From NCBI GenBank assembly GCA_023411225.1, contig JAEYPA010000176.1, positions 1-7,562 of the forward strand: a stretch of 7,562 nucleotides of DNA. Reading direction: 5' to 3'. The position numbers and the translations under genes were made by a program. Shown one piece after another: positions 5,470 through 7,562 of this stretch; position 1 is the stretch's first letter; every line of letters starts with the position of its first letter. The stretch is from Bacillota bacterium. Lineage in GTDB: Bacteria > Bacillota > Clostridia > Lachnospirales > Lachnospiraceae. Below the pieces are notes generated by a model that had not been told where the DNA came from, did not search any database, and worked only from the letters and a program-made list of their open reading frames with translations.

Positions 5470-6193
5470 TCTCATCTCCTCCTTTTGTAATTGTCATAAA
5501 ATACTCTTCTAAACCGCCTGGGTATCTCTTACGTATTTCCTGTGGAATGACTTCCTGAACGATTGTACCATTCACGATTACACCAATTCGATTTGCAATC
5601 TGCTCTATTTCTGAAAGGATATGGCTTGACAATAGAATAGTAATTTTCTGTTCTGCCACAAGATTGCTAAACAATTCCCTTATTTCCTTAATTCCAACAG
5701 GATCAAGCCCATTCACAGGCTCATCTAAAATCAAAACTTCTGGTTTATGTACAAGAGCGCGGGCAATGGCCAAGCGTTGCCGCATACCAAGAGAAAAAGT
5801 TGAAACTGGCTGTGTTCCAACCTTCGGTAATCCCACCATCTCTAGTGTTCCAATGATATCGGAATTGGCTATGCCCATATAGTCTAGATGTATTTGTAAA
5901 TTTTCAGTTGCAGATAAATGTTCATAAAAAATAGGGGTTTCTATTAAGCTACCCGTCCGCTTTAAGATTTCAAGATTTTGTTTTACACTATCCATACCTA
6001 AAACAGTTGCTTCACCCGCAGAGGGTTGAAGCAACCCCAAAAGAATTTTAAACACCGTCGTTTTTCCAGCTCCGTTCTTTCCTAAGAAACCGTAAATAGT
6101 GCCTTTTTCAACGGTCATAGAACAGTTGTGGATGACCTCATGTCCTTGAAAGGCTTTGGTCAATCCTCTGATTGTTACTGCCAACTCATTCAT
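5462..6193 (-). CDS. ABC transporter ATP-binding protein (BcrA/lantibiotic-immunity type)
   Basis: The 243-residue nucleotide-binding subunit has Walker A GKNGAGKT (38-45), signature SLGMRQRLAIARAL (134-147), Walker B VLILDEP (153-159), D-loop NGLD (161-164) and switch histidine H191 in LLSSHILSE. At the Q-loop position the sequence GSLIETPIFY (81-90) has Glu85 in place of Gln; such an E-loop is described for lantibiotic immunity (LanF) and related bacitracin-type ATPases. It energises export by the permease encoded directly after it (8-bp overlap). Start choice: ATG 6193 lies 7 bases after GGAGG (6201-6205); the upstream in-frame ATG at 6217 sits inside the TetR operator and has no RBS. No second permease gene and no lantibiotic gene are nearby, so it is a simple detoxifying exporter rather than a full LanFEG set. 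Confidence 0.93.
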   Translation of the reverse strand: MNELAVTIRGLTKAFQGHEVIHNCSMTVEKGTIYGFLGKNGAGKTTVFKILLGLLQPSAGEATVLGMDSVKQNLEILKRTGSLIETPIFYEHLSATENLQIHLDYMGIANSDIIGTLEMVGLPKVGTQPVSTFSLGMRQRLAIARALVHKPEVLILDEPVNGLDPVGIKEIRELFSNLVAEQKITILLSSHILSEIEQIANRIGVIVNGTIVQEVIPQEIRKRYPGGLEEYFMTITKGGDENE

Positions 6194-6212
6194 TATAATA
6201 CCTCCATTATGA

Positions 6213-6230
6213 TACATATATATGTATGTA
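6213..6230 (-). promoter_or_regulatory. TetR operator in front of the ABC exporter operon
   Basis: TACATATATATGTATGTA matches the operator before the TetR gene (6938-6955) at 16 of 18 positions. It also contains a perfect 16-bp palindrome ATACATATATATGTAT (6212-6227). It covers the only plausible -10 of the ABC operon, so a bound repressor would block transcription. Confidence 0.75.
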
Positions 6231-6245
6231 TATTCCTAATAATAA
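6217..6245 (-). promoter_or_regulatory. Tentative promoter of the ABC exporter operon
   Basis: Minus strand -35 TTATTA (6240-6245), 17-bp spacer, -10 TATATA (6217-6222). Only 4 of 6 positions agree with consensus in each box. A promoter is needed here because a terminator stem separates the TetR gene from the ATPase gene. The -35 would lie in the downstream arm of that stem and the -10 inside the operator. Confidence 0.38.
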
Positions 6246-6270
6246 ACTGCCTAAATTGGCAGTTTATTAT
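6239..6270 (-). terminator. Terminator hairpin after the TetR gene
   Basis: Perfect 13-bp inverted repeat (6239-6251 with 6258-6270; core AAACTGCC / GGCAGTTT) and a 6-base loop, starting two bases after the TetR stop codon. The distal arm ends in TTTATTAT on the minus strand, giving a modest U-rich end. It uncouples TetR from the exporter genes. Confidence 0.75.
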
Positions 6271-6272
6271 AG

Positions 6273-6923
6273 TTAGTCGTTTTGTACTACATAGTCATAG
6301 TATTTTTCAAATAATTGGAAAAGCTCATCATTGATAACTGGCAAGCCAATGCCATCGAGCATTGATTTAAAGTGGTGAATCTTACTCTTATATTCTTCTT
6401 TTGTCACAGTGAAGATACGCGGATTCATCCATAGGTTAATAAGTATCATAAAAGTTTCGGAAGCTTGTTTCGGATGATCAACGTTCAACGAACCATCCTG
6501 ATTACCTTCCTCAATACACTGGCAGATATACGGAGCCACCACTTTTACACAATCTTTTAACTGTTTCCCAATAAATATAGGGCTTTGCAAAACAGAGGGA
6601 GCTACCTTTGCAAATTGCAGTTGTCCTTCATTGGCAAGAGAAACTGAGATAAGATTGCGCAGTTTATTAAGTCCATTTAGGTTAAGGATTGCATTATTAT
6701 CAATCATAGATGTAAAATCACCACTGAACATCTTTGTTGTCACTGCATCAATGATGTCGTCCTTTGATTGAAAATGATGATAAAATGCCCCTCTTGTTAC
6801 ATCAGCCAATTCATCAACAATATCTTGTACGGTTGTTTCTTCCCATCCCTTTTCCGTAAACAACTTTTGGGCTGCCTCTAAAATCCTTGCCCGTGTTATT
6901 TCTGGATATTTGTTTCGTGCCAA
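6273..6923 (-). CDS. TetR/AcrR-family transcriptional repressor of the ABC exporter
   Basis: The 216-residue product starts MARNKYPEITRARIL and has the TetR N-terminal DNA-binding domain: ILEAAQKLFTEKGWEETTVQ, then DIVDELADVTRGAFYHHFQS with the canonical turn and YHHF recognition-helix end (~33-53), followed by an all-helical ligand-binding and dimerisation domain of usual length. Start choice: TTG at 6923, five bases after AGAGGTG (6929-6935); the longer reading to 6968 would run through the operator and -10 box and is rejected. Its promoter carries an 18-bp palindrome that recurs before the ABC genes, so it most likely represses itself and the exporter, and releases DNA on binding the exported compound. 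The ligand is unknown. The large C-terminal domain lacks recognisable specificity features. Confidence 0.92.
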   Translation of the reverse strand: MARNKYPEITRARILEAAQKLFTEKGWEETTVQDIVDELADVTRGAFYHHFQSKDDIIDAVTTKMFSGDFTSMIDNNAILNLNGLNKLRNLISVSLANEGQLQFAKVAPSVLQSPIFIGKQLKDCVKVVAPYICQCIEEGNQDGSLNVDHPKQASETFMILINLWMNPRIFTVTKEEYKSKIHHFKSMLDGIGLPVINDELFQLFEKYYDYVVQND

Positions 6924-6937
6924 CTTATCACCTCTAT

Positions 6938-6955
6938 TACATACATTTGTATGTA
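6938..6955 (-). promoter_or_regulatory. TetR autoregulatory operator
   Basis: TACATACATTTGTATGTA is a perfect inverted repeat of 8-bp arms around TT. It lies immediately downstream of the -10 box (6959-6964) and spans the expected transcription start near 6952, between promoter and the ribosome binding site of the TetR gene. A near copy precedes the ABC genes at 6213-6230. Confidence 0.82.
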
Positions 6956-6958
6956 TGT

Positions 6959-6987
6959 ATAATACCATGGAATTTTTTTCTTGTCAA
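6959..6987 (-). promoter_or_regulatory. Promoter of the TetR gene
   Basis: Minus strand consensus -35 TTGACA (6982-6987), 17-bp spacer, -10 TATTAT (6959-6964). The -35 begins 15 bp after the cupin stop codon, so TetR is independently transcribed. Strong consensus is expected for a repressor that limits itself through the adjacent operator. Confidence 0.85.
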
Positions 6988-7001
6988 TTATTGAATCGTT
7001 C

Positions 7002-7361
7002 TTATATTCTATCAAGAATTTCAACGGTCTTATCGCTTACAACATTTCCCGTATTCAATGTACTCTTGGGTTCAATCAAGAGTACATGAACTTCTTCGAG
7101 AGCGACAGGCATATGCTCTGTTCCCTTTGGAACGATAATCATTTCTCCCTCTTTTAGGCAGATATCTCTATCTTTAAATTTTACTGTTAAAACTCCTTTT
7201 ACAATAAAAAACATTTCATCCTCATTCTCGTGAGTATGCCAAGTGAATTCGCCCTTAAATTTAGCTATTTTCACATAGGAATCATTCAATTCTCCAATAA
7301 TTTTAGGGCTCCAGTAATCATTAAAGAGTTGGAATTTCTCTACTAAGTGAATCTTATCCAT
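7002..7361 (-). CDS. Single-domain cupin protein
   Basis: The 119-residue protein is one cupin_2 beta-barrel. Motif 1 is G37-x4-H42-x-H44-x4-E49-x6-G56; motif 2 is G72-x5-P78-x-G80-x2-H83. H42, H44, E49 and H83 are the usual metal ligands, so a metal (Mn, Fe, Zn or Ni) is probably bound. Small cupins of this type include sugar isomerases, dioxygenase-like enzymes and ligand-binding proteins; the sequence does not say which. Start ATG follows GGGAGG. It has no copy of the TetR operator upstream and TetR has its own promoter just past its stop, so any functional link to the exporter is only by position. Confidence 0.88.
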   Translation of the reverse strand: MDKIHLVEKFQLFNDYWSPKIIGELNDSYVKIAKFKGEFTWHTHENEDEMFFIVKGVLTVKFKDRDICLKEGEMIIVPKGTEHMPVALEEVHVLLIEPKSTLNTGNVVSDKTVEILDRI

Positions 7362-7409
7362 TTTTCTTTTCCTCCCATATTTTGAGATTTATTTCTACCA
7401 CAGCAATAC

Positions 7410-7432
7410 AAAAAAAATAGTGTTCACAACTA
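7410..7432 (-). terminator. Weak terminator-like element after the right-edge gene
   Basis: On the minus strand a short hairpin (TAGT...ACTA, 7418-7432) is followed by a run of eight T (7410-7417), directly after the stop of the incoming gene at 7434. The stem has only four good pairs, so the T-run is the main evidence. No convincing cupin promoter was found in 7362-7433; the cupin could be read by leakage through this site. Confidence 0.35.
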
Positions 7433-7433
7433 C

Positions 7434-7562
7434 CTACTTTTTATGCCATGAGTAAAATTCTTTAAGCTCTGCTTTTCTAGCCTCAGGAAGCTGTGTCTTT
7501 TTTACACCTTGAATCGCACCTTCTAGTGCAAGCAGTCTATTAATACATGCTGTCTCATCAAT
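7434..7562 (-). CDS. C-terminal 42 residues of an unidentified protein (runs in from the right edge)
   Basis: From the window edge an open frame on the minus strand reads IDETACINRLLALEGAIQGV, then KKTQLPEARKAELKEF and YSWHKK, ending in TAG (7434-7436). The tail is highly charged and probably two helices. Clean coding character up to the stop, followed by a T-run, argues it is the true end of a gene, but the fragment is too short to name a family. Confidence 0.6.
   Translation of the reverse strand: MDETACINRLLALEGAIQGVKKTQLPEARKAELKEFYSWHKK

Noticed and set aside
4765..6193. A complete LanFEG lantibiotic immunity or biosynthesis locus
   Set aside because: Only one permease is present, and there is no precursor peptide, LanM/LanB/LanC, two-component system or immunity lipoprotein.
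7002..7361. Cupin gene as a member of the TetR regulon or of one operon with TetR
   Set aside because: No operator copy lies upstream of the cupin, and TetR has its own consensus promoter starting 15 bp after the cupin stop.
1..7562. CRISPR arrays, tRNA, rRNA or riboswitches
   Set aside because: No regularly spaced repeats, tRNA cloverleaf arms or recognised riboswitch cores were seen on either strand.

Overview
The window is AT-rich, with strong Shine-Dalgarno sites (GGAGG type), TTG/GTG starts and sigma-A-like promoters. This points to a low-GC Firmicute, most likely a clostridial or Lachnospiraceae-like spore former. That assignment comes from style and protein flavour, not from a marker gene. 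Nearly everything is read on the minus strand; one small gene is on the plus strand.

Left part (1-3277): a restriction-modification operon read right to left. A good promoter (3249-3277) precedes a small excisionase-type helix-turn-helix protein, a Dam-like D12-class adenine methyltransferase, an McrB-like AAA+ ATPase/GTPase, and the first ~100 residues of a LlaJI/McrC-type nuclease subunit. The nuclease gene is cut off at its 5' part by what looks like the end of an IS21-family insertion sequence (1-127), which itself supplies the stop codon. The first codons of the IS transposase probably begin at position 11 and run out of the window. Methylase and motor look intact, while the nuclease domain is missing from this window.

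Middle (3330-4748): a decayed WYL-domain transcription regulator (3377-4176, minus), with an in-frame TAG, an in-frame TAA and two apparent internal deletions that put its pieces in three frames. Divergent from it is an unrecognised cysteine-rich 123-residue protein (4328-4699, plus) with its own promoter and a TTG start. A strong hairpin (4704-4748) separates it from the convergent transporter operon.

Right part (4765-7562): a TetR-regulated ABC exporter. The TetR gene (6273-6923) and the ATPase-permease pair (5462-6193 and 4765-5469) each have the same 18-bp palindromic operator in their promoter region (16 of 18 positions identical), with a 13-bp terminator stem between them. The ATPase resembles the BcrA/lantibiotic-immunity type and has Glu where the Q-loop Gln would be. 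So the likely circuit is autorepression plus repression of the exporter, relieved by an unknown amphiphilic ligand. Upstream lie a single-domain cupin (7002-7361) and the last 42 residues of an unidentified protein running in from the right edge.
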